From: Helicobacter sp. 13S00401-1
GTDB lineage: Bacteria; Campylobacterota; Campylobacteria; Campylobacterales; Helicobacteraceae
DNA length: 64,000 nt
Assembly: GCF_002272925.1 (NCBI RefSeq)
Contig: NZ_MLAR01000004.1
Span: 62,001 to 126,000, forward strand
Reading direction: 5' to 3'
Position 1 is the first letter of the stretch; each line of letters begins with the position of its first letter. Below are positions 48,491 to 57,707 of the stretch, piece by piece. The position numbers were made by a program, and so were the translations under genes. The notes under the pieces are model-generated. The model worked only from the letters and a program-made list of their open reading frames with translations. It ran no database searches and was not told the origin of the DNA.

Positions 48491-50395
48491 ATGCCTATAG
48501 ATAAAAAGCCTAAAGATCTTAGTCTTTTATATCTTGCCTTAGATGTACCAAAAAGATATATATCAACCTTTGAAGTTAGTAAGCCAGACTTTAACTCTGC
48601 TGCTACAGGGGCTTTTAGCGTAGAGATATTAGGTCTTAAAGACTTAAGAAAATATCTTTTAATCGAGGCTTACTTAACTAAGCTTAACTTGCCACTTAGC
48701 ATTTATATTTTTAATCATAGACCTTTTCATAAAAGTATGTTTAAAGTAGGCACTACTTTAAATCTCTATGGCAAGTTAGAAAATAAGCTTAATCATCTTC
48801 AAGTTAGTAATCCTAAGCCTATAACCACTCTAGATACCATCACTCCTATCTTTAATGGCAAAAAAAATCCAGAAAGAGAAAAAATCACTGCCCAAGCTTT
48901 GAAAGCCTTAGGAGTAGATTCTAAAAGGGCTAGTTTGATAGAAGAAGTCTTTAAACCTAGCCTTTCTTTTTTTAAATCTTATAAGGTAAATAACACCTTG
49001 CCTAAGGCTAATATGGATGCTTTAAAGTATGTAGAAATTTGGCTTTATCTATATAGACTTAGCTTTAAAAAAAGAGACTTTAAAGCTAAAGTGACCCTGC
49101 CTCTTGAAGCTAGCACTAAGCAGTTAAAAGCCTTTTTATCTAGCCTTCCTTTTAGCCTAACTAGTGGCCAGATGCAGGCTATAAAGGATGTGCAGTTAGA
49201 CTTATCTAGCACTTTGCAAGCTAGACGTATCATTATGGGTGATGTGGGCTGTGGTAAGACTATGGTTATTTTAAGTGTAGTTGCTATGAGTTTTCCTAAA
49301 AGAGTACTACTTATGGCCCCAACTACCATCCTTGCTACCCAGCTTTATGCTGAAGCATTAAAATTCTTGCCAAGTCATATACAAGTAGTGCTTAAAACTA
49401 GCCAGCAAGTGCAGTTTAGAGAAGATATTTTGTTTGCTAGTAGTCTTGAAAATGCCCATTTTGTTATAGGCACACAAGCTCTTTTGTTCTTAGAAGATGA
49501 TGTTTTTAAAGACTTTAGTATAGTTATGAGTGATGAACAACATAGATTTGGGACCAAGCAAAGAAGTAAGCTTGAAGCACTTACATCTAAAAAAAGCGCT
49601 CTTAAATCCCATATTTTTCAGTTTTCAGCTACTCCTATACCACGTACTATGGCTATGATAAAAAGTAGTTATATAAACTTTAGCTTTATAAAAGATCTTC
49701 CTTTTAAAAAAGATATCACTACATCTATAGTTGATACTAAGGGTTTTTCTAAGGTGTTAGAGACTATAAGATCTGAGCTTGCTAAAGGGCATCAAGTAGC
49801 AGTTATTTACCCATTAGTACAAAAGATGGAATCTAAAAATGAAAGTTTTGGTACTAGATCAAGCTACCTTTCATTAGAAGAAGCAAAAGAGTACTGGATA
49901 AAAAACTTTGAAAAAGTCTATGTAACTCATGGCAAAGATAAAGAAAAAGATTCTGTTTTAGAGCAGTTTAGGGAAACTAAAGGGGCTATCTTGCTAGCTA
50001 CTACCATGGTTGAAGTTGGATTATCACTGCCTCTTTTAAGTGTAGTTGTTATCATGGGAGCTGAGCTTTTAGGGCTTGCTAGCCTTCATCAGTTACGAGG
50101 TAGGGTTAGTAGAAATGGCCTTAAAGGCTACTGCTTTTTGTGCACTAAACTAGACTTTGCTAAAAGTGATCTTAAAGATGCAAACTCTAATATGCAAAAA
50201 GAAGCCCTTACTAGGCTAGAGCGTTTTTCTAAAACTCTAAGTGGTTTTGATATAGCTGAGCTTGACTTAGAGTATAGAAGTAGTGGAGACTTGATAGATG
50301 GCATAGCACAAAGTGGAGATGAGTTTAAATTCTTTGATATTAAAAGAGATATAGACTTACTTAAAGAAGCCCTTGCCAATATAGAAGCTTTATAA
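48491..50395 (+). CDS. recG: ATP-dependent DNA helicase RecG
   Basis: This 634-residue helicase remodels stalled forks and branched DNA. The wedge domain is shortened (about 60-130), so the protein is shorter than E. coli RecG (693), as usual in Campylobacterota. SF2 motifs are MGDVGCGKTM (Walker A, near residue 250), APTTILATQL, SDEQHRFGTKQ (DExH-type, near 346), SATPIPRTMAMI and GAELLGLASLHQLRGRVSRNG near 520. It begins one base after surE and ends 3 bases from the convergent pseI. Confidence 0.95.
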   Translation: MPIDKKPKDLSLLYLALDVPKRYISTFEVSKPDFNSAATGAFSVEILGLKDLRKYLLIEAYLTKLNLPLSIYIFNHRPFHKSMFKVGTTLNLYGKLENKLNHLQVSNPKPITTLDTITPIFNGKKNPEREKITAQALKALGVDSKRASLIEEVFKPSLSFFKSYKVNNTLPKANMDALKYVEIWLYLYRLSFKKRDFKAKVTLPLEASTKQLKAFLSSLPFSLTSGQMQAIKDVQLDLSSTLQARRIIMGDVGCGKTMVILSVVAMSFPKRVLLMAPTTILATQLYAEALKFLPSHIQVVLKTSQQVQFREDILFASSLENAHFVIGTQALLFLEDDVFKDFSIVMSDEQHRFGTKQRSKLEALTSKKSALKSHIFQFSATPIPRTMAMIKSSYINFSFIKDLPFKKDITTSIVDTKGFSKVLETIRSELAKGHQVAVIYPLVQKMESKNESFGTRSSYLSLEEAKEYWIKNFEKVYVTHGKDKEKDSVLEQFRETKGAILLATTMVEVGLSLPLLSVVVIMGAELLGLASLHQLRGRVSRNGLKGYCFLCTKLDFAKSDLKDANSNMQKEALTRLERFSKTLSGFDIAELDLEYRSSGDLIDGIAQSGDEFKFFDIKRDIDLLKEALANIEAL

Positions 50396-50398
50396 AAT

Positions 50399-51394
50399 CT
50401 AGTCTATATCATCTTTTTTTAATGGATGGTTTTTACTTACATCACAGGCTAGTTTCTTACCTAGTATACTTTCTAGCTTTAAAGGGCTTAAGCCTAGATT
50501 AGGACGCACACAAGCTAGCAAATCCTTAGTTATAACTTCACCTTTTTTAGCATCGCGCACTATAAAAAGACTCCTTGCAAACTCACGCCCAGCCTTTATA
50601 TCTACTTCCTTACTTGTAAGATCTTTACTTAAAGCCTTTTTTGCATCTTTAAGTACATCTACCATTTCTTTAAACTCACCTTCATCCATGCTAAATGCAC
50701 TATCAACCCCACCCAGGCTTTTATCTAGTATGAAGTGTTTTTCTATAGTACTTGCCCCAAGACTTAAAGCTATCAAAGGTGCAGCATAGCCTAGTGTATG
50801 ATCACTTAGTCCTATCTTGCAAGATGGATACTTAGCTTGCAAGTCTTTTATCTTATAAAGGGAGGATTTAGCCAGGGTTGCAGGATAAGATGAGGTACAG
50901 TGAAGCAAGGTTATATCAAGTCCTTTTAGTATACTTAGTGCATTTTCTAACTCATCATCATTACATACTCCAGTGCTTAAGATAACTGGTTTTTTAGTTT
51001 TAGCTATGGCTTTTAAAAGTGGTACATGACCTACTTCAAAGCTAGCTACTTTATATATAGGGTTATTTAATGTTTCTAAAAACTTAACTCCTTCTACACT
51101 AAAAGGACTACTAAAGGCTACTAGTTTTAACTCTTTTGCTAGTTTATATAACTCTTCATGCCACTCCCAAGGCATATAAGCTTCTTCATAAAGCTCCCAT
51201 AAAGTTTTATCCTTCCAAAGTCCACTTTTAATCTTGAAGTACTCTAAGTTAGAATCTAGAGTTAAGCAGCTTGGTTTATAGGTCTGAAACTTCACTGCAT
51301 TTGCCCCACTTCTAGCTATGGCATGTAAGGTTTTTTTTGCTAAGTCTAAGTCTTGGTTGTGATTAGCACTTAGCTCAGCTATTATAAAGGGCAT
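50399..51394 (-). CDS. pseI: Pseudaminic acid synthase
   Basis: This 331-residue sialic-acid-synthase-family enzyme condenses phosphoenolpyruvate with a 6-deoxy-AltdiNAc sugar to form pseudaminic acid, which glycosylates flagellin in Campylobacterota. MPFIIAELSANHNQDLDLAKK at the start and WELYEEAYMPWEWHEELY near 66 are typical of PseI rather than NeuB. FILDKSLGGVDSAFSMD is the metal/substrate region near 225. The C-terminal SAF domain is ACVRPNLGLSPLKLESILGKKL. It is the only flagellar-glycosylation gene in the window. Convergent with recG; divergent from yggS. Confidence 0.93.
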   Translation of the reverse strand: MPFIIAELSANHNQDLDLAKKTLHAIARSGANAVKFQTYKPSCLTLDSNLEYFKIKSGLWKDKTLWELYEEAYMPWEWHEELYKLAKELKLVAFSSPFSVEGVKFLETLNNPIYKVASFEVGHVPLLKAIAKTKKPVILSTGVCNDDELENALSILKGLDITLLHCTSSYPATLAKSSLYKIKDLQAKYPSCKIGLSDHTLGYAAPLIALSLGASTIEKHFILDKSLGGVDSAFSMDEGEFKEMVDVLKDAKKALSKDLTSKEVDIKAGREFARSLFIVRDAKKGEVITKDLLACVRPNLGLSPLKLESILGKKLACDVSKNHPLKKDDID

Positions 51395-51423
51395 GAAAAT
51401 CCTTATTTGAGAAAGATAAAAGT

Positions 51424-52092
51424 ATGATAAAAGAAAATCTTAAAAATATCACCTTAAAGATAGAAAAAGCAGCTAAAAACTATTCACCAAATCACAAAGT
51501 AGAACTTCTAGCAGTAAGCAAGTATACTGATATAGATTCCATAAAAGAGGCCTTTGCTTGTGGACAAATGCGTTTTGGGGAAAATAAGATTCAAGATTTA
51601 AAGCTTAAAGCCCTAGAGTTGCCTAAAGCAAAGTGGCATATGATAGGTCATTTACAAACTAACAAGATTAATGGCATGTTAGAGCTTCATAGTGAAGTTG
51701 GCTTAGAGCTTTTTGAAAGCCTTGATAGCTTAAAGCTAGCTAGACTTTTACAAAAACACTTAGAATTTAAAAATGAAACTTTAAACTGTCTTTTGCAAGT
51801 TAATAGCGCCAGGGAAGAGAGTAAAAGTGGCTTTTTAGAAGAAGAACTTTTAGAGGCTTTTGAAGTTATAAGTAAAGAGTGTAAGAACTTAAAAATACTA
51901 GGTCTTATGTGCATAGGAGCCCATGTAGAAGATAGGGCAGTTATAGAAAAAAGTTTTAAAAAAACTAAGGATTTATTTGATGAGATAGGTGTTTTAAGTG
52001 TGCTTTCTATGGGTATGAGTAGTGATTATGAACTAGCTATAGCTAATGGGTCTAATCTAGTTAGGATAGGAAGTGCTATCTTTAAAAAATGA
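51424..52092 (+). CDS. YggS-family pyridoxal phosphate homeostasis protein
   Basis: This 222-residue protein has the alanine-racemase-like TIM barrel of YggS/PLPBP. The PLP lysine is in LLAVSKYTDIDSIKEAF near residue 35, then FGENKIQDLKLKA and WHMIGHLQTNKI near 72. The C-terminus carries LSMGMSSDYELAIANGSNLVRIGSAIF, the phosphate-binding site. It lacks the racemase C-terminal domain and controls free PLP and amino-acid balance. It is 30 bases from the divergent pseI. Confidence 0.93.
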   Translation: MIKENLKNITLKIEKAAKNYSPNHKVELLAVSKYTDIDSIKEAFACGQMRFGENKIQDLKLKALELPKAKWHMIGHLQTNKINGMLELHSEVGLELFESLDSLKLARLLQKHLEFKNETLNCLLQVNSAREESKSGFLEEELLEAFEVISKECKNLKILGLMCIGAHVEDRAVIEKSFKKTKDLFDEIGVLSVLSMGMSSDYELAIANGSNLVRIGSAIFKK

Positions 52093-52298
52093 CATAAAAA
52101 GCTTTTTTTAAAGATAAATGGGATTATTTGTACTAAAATTACGAAATCTAAAATAGATTATCTAGATTAAATTTTTATGCAGTTAATACAGCTAACTTGT
52201 AGATATAACTTAAAGCCTTATGCAAGAATTGATTGATTTTAGAGCGATTAAGTGTATTAAAATTATCAAACCCAAAAGCTAAAATAAGGAAATTTGTA

Positions 52299-52685
52299 AT
52301 GACCCCTATGTTAGAGCACCCATACTTTGGTGCATTTTTAATCTTCGCATTTACGGTTATAGTATTTCAACTTACACTTAGAGGTCAGAGGATAATCTCT
52401 AGATCTCTTGCTAGCAAACGCACAGAAAAGTTAAAAAATGCTCCTTATGAGTGTGGACCCATCCCAGTAAAGCAGCCTAATAAGATCTCTAACCAGTTTT
52501 ACATCATAGCCCTTTTATTTATACTTTTTGATGTGGAAGTAGTTTTTATGATCCCTTGGGCATTAGAGTATAGACATCTTGGAATCTTAGGTTTTGTAGA
52601 AATGATATGTTTTATAGTTTTACTTGCTATAGGCTTTTTTTACGCGTGGAAAAGAGGAGCGCTTTCATGGCAAGACATCAAGTAG
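52299..52685 (+). CDS. nuoA: NADH-quinone oxidoreductase subunit A
   Basis: This 128-residue membrane subunit has three helices: about 8-28, 65-85 ([22 protein letters not shown]) and 95-118. It carries the YECGP loop ([14 protein letters not shown]). ATG 52299 ([10 protein letters not shown]) has AAGGA 8 bases upstream and is chosen over a longer frame at 52233. It opens the nuo operon; 19 bases overlap with nuoB. Confidence 0.95.
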   Translation: MTPMLEHPYFGAFLIFAFTVIVFQLTLRGQRIISRSLASKRTEKLKNAPYECGPIPVKQPNKISNQFYIIALLFILFDVEVVFMIPWALEYRHLGILGFVEMICFIVLLAIGFFYAWKRGALSWQDIK

Positions 52686-53170
52686 ACTATACCAAGGGCT
52701 TACCTGTAGCTTTAAGCACTGTTGATAAGCTATTAAACTGGGGGAGAAGCAACTCTCTTTGGCCTTTAACTTATGGACTAGCATGCTGTGCTATAGAGAT
52801 GATGGCAACTGGTGGATCACGTTTTGACTTTGATAGATTTGGGATAATCTTTCGTGCTTCCCCACGTCAAAGTGATGTGATGATAATAGCGGGCACGCTT
52901 ACTAAAAAGCATGCTGAGTTTACAAGGCGTCTTTATGATCAGATGCCTGAGCCTAAGTGGGTAGTATCTATGGGAAGTTGTGCTAATACTGGCGGTATGT
53001 TTAATACCTATGCGACAGTTCAAGGAGTAGATAGGATAATCCCAGTTGATATCTATCTCCCAGGTTGTGCCCCACGTCCAGAGACCTTGCAGTATGCCAT
53101 GATGGTTTTACAGCAAAAAATAAGAAAACAAAGAGCCTTTACACCAGAAGCAAAAAAACGACTTTTGTAA
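52667..53170 (+). CDS. nuoB: NADH-quinone oxidoreductase subunit B
   Basis: This 167-residue subunit holds the N2 cluster next to the quinone. The cysteines are in [23 protein letters not shown] near residue 35, [13 protein letters not shown] near 100 and [10 protein letters not shown] near 130. ATG 52667 (MARHQVDY) is chosen over 52607: it has AGAGG about 10 bases upstream and gives the family length. It overlaps nuoA. Confidence 0.97.
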   Translation: MARHQVDYTKGLPVALSTVDKLLNWGRSNSLWPLTYGLACCAIEMMATGGSRFDFDRFGIIFRASPRQSDVMIIAGTLTKKHAEFTRRLYDQMPEPKWVVSMGSCANTGGMFNTYATVQGVDRIIPVDIYLPGCAPRPETLQYAMMVLQQKIRKQRAFTPEAKKRLL

Positions 53171-53216
53171 ATTTATAAAGTTATCAAATGCATATGAACT
53201 AAAGGAAGTTTAAAGA

Positions 53217-54020
53217 ATGATAAGAAGAAAATCGCCGTCTTTAGACGTGCAAAAAAAACCCTACCATACAGATAGATTCTATGAGCCTATACTTTCGCAC
53301 AGAGTGGCTTTTGAAGATAGCCCTTTTTTAGAAGTTTATGAAGCCTTAAAGCAAAAAGTAGAAGTAGAAGGTTATGTAGAGCTTAATCAAGCTGTTTTTT
53401 ATGTAAGCAAAGATGAACTAAGAGAGACTTTAGTAACCTTAAAGTCACTAGGTTATGATGTATTAAGTGAGCTTAGTGCTATAGATAATTTAGCAATTAA
53501 TAATACCTTAGAGATGTTTTATCAAATACTTTCACTTGATGAAAAAAATAAAGGCAGAAAAAGACTAAGAGTTAAGTGTTCACTTAGTGAAGGCGAAGAT
53601 ATGCCTAGTGTTAGTGATATATATAAGTGTGCTAACTGGAGTGAGAGAGAGTGCTATGATATGCTAGGTATTAGGTTTGAAGGTCATCCTTTTATGAAAA
53701 GAATCTTAATGCCAACTGACTGGGTAGGTCACCCTCTAAGAAAAAGTTATCCCTTACAAGGTGATGAAGCTGCTAGTTGGTATGAAGTAGATAAAGTTTT
53801 TGGTAGGGAGTATAGAGATATCATAGGACCTGAGCAAAGAGATAGTGCAAGGATAGATAGGGAAGATACAGTGCATTTTGCACGTATAGGCAAGGAAGTC
53901 CCAAGAGGTGAAAAGCCAAGCGAGCTAACTACAGAAGTAACTTATCAAGAAGCACATAAGCCTTTAGTTGTAAAAAAACTTAGTCCTAAAAAGACCAAAA
54001 AACTAGATAAGAGAAAGTAA
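53217..54020 (+). CDS. nuoC: NADH-quinone oxidoreductase subunit C
   Basis: This 267-residue peripheral subunit contains the 30-kDa-subunit motif NWSERECYDMLGIRFEGHP near residues 141-158, followed by RILMPTDWVGHPLRKSYPLQG. The C-terminal tail is basic (KKLSPKKTKKLDKRK), longer than in many NuoC. AAGGAA lies upstream. Separate from nuoD (not fused), 9 bases apart. Confidence 0.95.
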   Translation: MIRRKSPSLDVQKKPYHTDRFYEPILSHRVAFEDSPFLEVYEALKQKVEVEGYVELNQAVFYVSKDELRETLVTLKSLGYDVLSELSAIDNLAINNTLEMFYQILSLDEKNKGRKRLRVKCSLSEGEDMPSVSDIYKCANWSERECYDMLGIRFEGHPFMKRILMPTDWVGHPLRKSYPLQGDEAASWYEVDKVFGREYRDIIGPEQRDSARIDREDTVHFARIGKEVPRGEKPSELTTEVTYQEAHKPLVVKKLSPKKTKKLDKRK

Positions 54021-54029
54021 GGAGAGGTA

Positions 54030-55259
54030 GTGGCACAGTTTTATAATAAGCTTCAAACGCAGTTTGAAAACGTTATGTTTGAACAAGATGATAGCCATAT
54101 GGTCTTAAACTTTGGCCCACAACACCCTAGCGCACACGGTCAGCTAAGACTAGTGCTAGAACTTGATGGAGAAAAAGTTAAAAGAGCACTTCCTGATATA
54201 GGCTACCTTCATAGAGGTGTAGAAAAGCTAGCAGAAAATATGATTTATAATGAGTTTATGCCTACTACTGATAGGATGGACTATACAGCAGCAAGTTCTA
54301 ATAACTTCGCCTTTGCTCATGGTGTTGAAACTTTACTTGGTATAGAAGTACCAAGACGTGCGCACGTTATAAGAGTGTTAATACTTGAGATAAATAGAAT
54401 CATGTCTCACTTCCTTTTTATAGCAACACATGCACTAGATGTTGGTGCTATGTCAGTTTTCTTATACGCTTTTAAAGGTAGGGAATATCTACTAGACTTG
54501 ATGGAAGACTACTGTGGGGCTAGGCTTACTCACCATGCCATTAGGATAGGGGGAGTGCCACTAGATATAGATGATAAGTGGATAGATGATGCAAGAGATT
54601 GCATGAAGCAAGTTATAGATTCCACTAATCTTGTAAGAGGTCTTTTAGATAAAAACAGAATCTGGCGTTTAAGACTAGAAAACGTGGCAAAGTTTAGCGC
54701 TGCTGAAGCTAAAGAGTGGGGACTAAGTGGAGTTATGCTAAGAAGTACTGGCATAAAGCATGATATAAGAAGAGAAGAGCCTTATGCTGTTTATGATGAG
54801 TTAGAGTTTGATGTGCCTTATACTAATAGTGGTGATTCTTATGGTAGATATCTACTTTATATGGAAGAGATATATCAGTCTATTAGTATCATAGAACAAG
54901 CCCTAAGGCTTTATAAGTACACAGATACACCACTTATGGCACATGCACCAAATTATATATCTTCGCCAAAAGAACAAATCATGACTCAAAACTACTCTTT
55001 GATGCAGCACTTTGTTTTAGTAACTCAAGGTATGCGTCCTCCAAAAGGAGAAGTTTACGCACCTACAGAAAGTCCAAAAGGAGAGCTAGGCTTTTTTATA
55101 AGTTCACTTGGAGAAGCCTATCCTCATAGGGTTAAAGTAAAAGCACCTAGCTTTTACCATCTTCAGTCTTTGGAACAAAAGCTAGTTGGCCATTACTTAG
55201 CAGATGTTGTAACTGCTATAGGTTCATCAAATGTCATCTTTGGTGAGATAGATAGATAA
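54030..55259 (+). CDS. nuoD: NADH-quinone oxidoreductase subunit D
   Basis: This 409-residue quinone-binding subunit starts at GTG. It shows the hallmark [22 protein letters not shown] near residue 27, the [12 protein letters not shown] region, and [11 protein letters not shown] near 355. It ends VIFGEIDR. It forms the quinone cavity with NuoB. AAGGAGAGG lies just upstream of the GTG. Confidence 0.97.
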   Translation: MAQFYNKLQTQFENVMFEQDDSHMVLNFGPQHPSAHGQLRLVLELDGEKVKRALPDIGYLHRGVEKLAENMIYNEFMPTTDRMDYTAASSNNFAFAHGVETLLGIEVPRRAHVIRVLILEINRIMSHFLFIATHALDVGAMSVFLYAFKGREYLLDLMEDYCGARLTHHAIRIGGVPLDIDDKWIDDARDCMKQVIDSTNLVRGLLDKNRIWRLRLENVAKFSAAEAKEWGLSGVMLRSTGIKHDIRREEPYAVYDELEFDVPYTNSGDSYGRYLLYMEEIYQSISIIEQALRLYKYTDTPLMAHAPNYISSPKEQIMTQNYSLMQHFVLVTQGMRPPKGEVYAPTESPKGELGFFISSLGEAYPHRVKVKAPSFYHLQSLEQKLVGHYLADVVTAIGSSNVIFGEIDR

Positions 55260-55278
55260 CAAGGGAAGGTTTGAGCTA

Positions 55279-55506
55279 ATGAAAAGATATGATTTAAGAC
55301 ATTTGAAGAGTGATTTTTATGGGAAGTTAGAAGAGCTTATGGAAAGTGGCTTAGAGCGTGAAGAAGTTGGAATCTTTTTGTTTGAAAGGGGCGCTTATGA
55401 AAACATACAAAAAAGCGCAGACTTTGTAAAAGAAAGAGGCTATATTTTAATGAATTCTTTACAGTTTAACCACGTAGACTGGACCATAGTGGTTAAAAAG
55501 CCCTAA
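55279..55506 (+). CDS. nuoE: Small NuoE-position protein (Helicobacter HP1264 type)
   Basis: This 75-residue protein sits in the nuoE position but has no cysteines, so cannot carry the N1a [2Fe-2S] cluster of canonical NuoE. It starts MKRYDLRHLKSDFYGKLEELM and ends FNHVDWTIVVKK. I recall H. pylori HP1264 as similar in length and ends. HP1264 and Cj1575c replace NuoE in complex I of these bacteria, whose electron donor is not NADH. Position between nuoD and the NuoF fusion supports this. Confidence 0.85.
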   Translation: MKRYDLRHLKSDFYGKLEELMESGLEREEVGIFLFERGAYENIQKSADFVKERGYILMNSLQFNHVDWTIVVKKP

Positions 55507-55516
55507 GGTAGTAGCT

Positions 55517-57691
55517 ATGATGAAAGATAACCCAAAACTACCTTATAGTGTAAAGGACTTCCCAAAAACCCTTCCTACACTAAAGTACTTTAATACACAA
55601 GAACCTAAAAATATTAAAGCTTTTATAGGATGGGATGGGCTAGTTGTATTAGATGAAAGCATAGACTTGTTAGATGCTTTAAAGATGTATGCTAAGCAGT
55701 ATCAACTTTATGCACAAAGCTGTGGAAGATGTACTCCTGGAAAGTATGGCGGTCGTGTTTTATATGAGATGCTTAATAAGATACAAAACAGCCCTGAAGC
55801 AAGTGTAGATGACTTAGCCAAGCTAAAAGAGATATGTAATCTTATGCATAAGACTGCAAAGTGTGAGATAGGCAAAACTACACCTAAGCCTATACTTCAA
55901 GCACTAGATACTCATATAGATGTATTTACTAGAAATATAAGTAAAAATAAGCAAAAGCTTAATAAGTCTAATATCATAAAGTATAAAACTCCAAAAGAAG
56001 AAGAGGACTTTAAGCTAGAAGGTGAGGCTTCAGATGGAAGCCAAGTCTACTACAAGGCTAATACTTTTGCTAAAGAGATACAATCTCATAATATTAACCC
56101 AGACATGCATGATGCTTTTAATGTTTTAGAACGTTTTAAGCTAGCAGTACACTCTCACTCTCATAATCAAACTTATATATCTAAAATAACTGCACCTTGC
56201 ACTGATATGTGTCCAAGCCATGTAGATATACCCGGATATATAGAAGGTGTTAGGGATAAGCGCTTTTTAGATTCTTTAAGTGCTACAAGAGGGTCCATGC
56301 CTCTAGCACAAGTTTGTGGTCGCGTGTGCCCTCACCCTTGTGAGCACGCTTGTAGAAGGGCTATACTTGATGAGCCTATAAGTATTATGGAGTTAAAAAG
56401 AGTTGGGGCAAGCTATGAGATGGAGTACAACACTCCTTATATGCACCCAAATTTTATAGAAGCACAAGAAGACTTGAAGAATAAGAAAGTTTGCGTAGTT
56501 GGTGCGGGACCTGGAGGTTTAAGTGCGTCTTATTACATGGCATTACAAGGTATAAAAGTAGATGTTTATGAAGCCTTGCCTGTGCTTGGTGGGGCTGTAG
56601 CTACTGGCGTTCCTAACTACCGTATGCCTATAGTTGCTTATAACCATGATATAGATATGCTAAAAACTTTAGGTGTTACTTTTCATACTAACTATCCTAT
56701 AACCAAAGAAAACTTCTTAGATATAGAATCTAAATATGATGCAACAGTGCTTGCAGTTGGCACTAGACTTTCTAAAAAACTAGGCTGCATTAATGAAGAC
56801 TTTAGCTTAGAAGGCTATCTTCCTGCTATAAAGTTTATGGATCATGTAAACCTAGCTGAAAAGTTTGGCTTAGAAAGTATTCCTGATTTAACTGGGAAAA
56901 ATGTAGTCTGCATAGGCGGAGGCTTTACTAGTATGGATGTAGTGAGGTGTTGTATAAGATTAAATGCCAAATCTGTCATCATGCTTTATAGAAGAGATGA
57001 AGCAACTATTATAAAAAACACTAGTAGTGAAGAGTATCATGAAGCAGTAGAAGAAGGCGTAAAGTTTGATTTTTTAAGTGCTGTCCATGAGATAGTCTCA
57101 GAAAATGGAAAAGTAAGGTCTTTAAAAGTAGATAAGTTTGAGCTTAAAAAAGTTGAAGGCTCACCAAAAGGCGAGTTAGTGCCACTTGAAGGTGGTGGTT
57201 ATACCTTAGAGTGTGACATAGTTATACCTGCTGTTAGTCAAGAGTTAGATGCTAGCTTTTTAGATGAAAGCTTTGGTATAGGGCTAACTAAGCGTCATAC
57301 TATAGATGCTGATCCTCATAGTTTTTCTACTCCAAGAAAGGGAGTTTTTGCTTGTGGGGATTGTGTAAGTGGTCCTCTAACTATAGTTAATGCAGTAGGG
57401 CAAGGCCGCAGGGTTGCAAACGTAGTAAAAAGATATCTACTAGATGGACAGATAAGCTTAAGTGATGATGAGAAAATGGAAGATTTACTAAAAGATGTTG
57501 GAGTTTATGATAGCAGTAGAGAGGTTATAGGTTGGATGAAGGGTGATAAGAGAGCCCATAGTGACAAGCTAGAGCCTAGTTTTAGGGCTAAAAACTTTGA
57601 AGAAGTAAACTTTGGATTAGATAGGAAAGATGCTATAAAAGAAGCCCAAAGATGCATGAGATGCTATTATATTAGCATGTGTGTTGTGTAG
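55517..57691 (+). CDS. nuoF: NuoF-position fusion: NuoF C-terminal-like domain plus GltD-like FAD/NAD(P) oxidoreductase
   Basis: This 724-residue protein replaces the 51-kDa NADH-binding NuoF. Residues 1-140 resemble only the C-terminal FeS end of NuoF: SCGRCTPGKYGG (C69, C72, glycine 75 where the third cysteine should be) and AKCEIG (C116). The NADH/FMN domain is missing. After a linker (140-220) comes a complete GltD-like module: PCTDMCPSHVDIPGY (228-242), CGRVCPHPCEHAC (267-279) for [4Fe-4S], GAGPGGLS (329) for FAD, GGGFTSMD (about 480) for NAD(P), and GDCVSGPLTIVNAVGQGRR near 610. The end is CMRCYYISMC. Suggests electrons enter through FAD, perhaps from NADPH or a ferredoxin/flavodoxin. 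Confidence 0.9.
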   Translation: MMKDNPKLPYSVKDFPKTLPTLKYFNTQEPKNIKAFIGWDGLVVLDESIDLLDALKMYAKQYQLYAQSCGRCTPGKYGGRVLYEMLNKIQNSPEASVDDLAKLKEICNLMHKTAKCEIGKTTPKPILQALDTHIDVFTRNISKNKQKLNKSNIIKYKTPKEEEDFKLEGEASDGSQVYYKANTFAKEIQSHNINPDMHDAFNVLERFKLAVHSHSHNQTYISKITAPCTDMCPSHVDIPGYIEGVRDKRFLDSLSATRGSMPLAQVCGRVCPHPCEHACRRAILDEPISIMELKRVGASYEMEYNTPYMHPNFIEAQEDLKNKKVCVVGAGPGGLSASYYMALQGIKVDVYEALPVLGGAVATGVPNYRMPIVAYNHDIDMLKTLGVTFHTNYPITKENFLDIESKYDATVLAVGTRLSKKLGCINEDFSLEGYLPAIKFMDHVNLAEKFGLESIPDLTGKNVVCIGGGFTSMDVVRCCIRLNAKSVIMLYRRDEATIIKNTSSEEYHEAVEEGVKFDFLSAVHEIVSENGKVRSLKVDKFELKKVEGSPKGELVPLEGGGYTLECDIVIPAVSQELDASFLDESFGIGLTKRHTIDADPHSFSTPRKGVFACGDCVSGPLTIVNAVGQGRRVANVVKRYLLDGQISLSDDEKMEDLLKDVGVYDSSREVIGWMKGDKRAHSDKLEPSFRAKNFEEVNFGLDRKDAIKEAQRCMRCYYISMCVV

Positions 57692-57707
57692 TATGGGAGG
57701 TAGAGTT

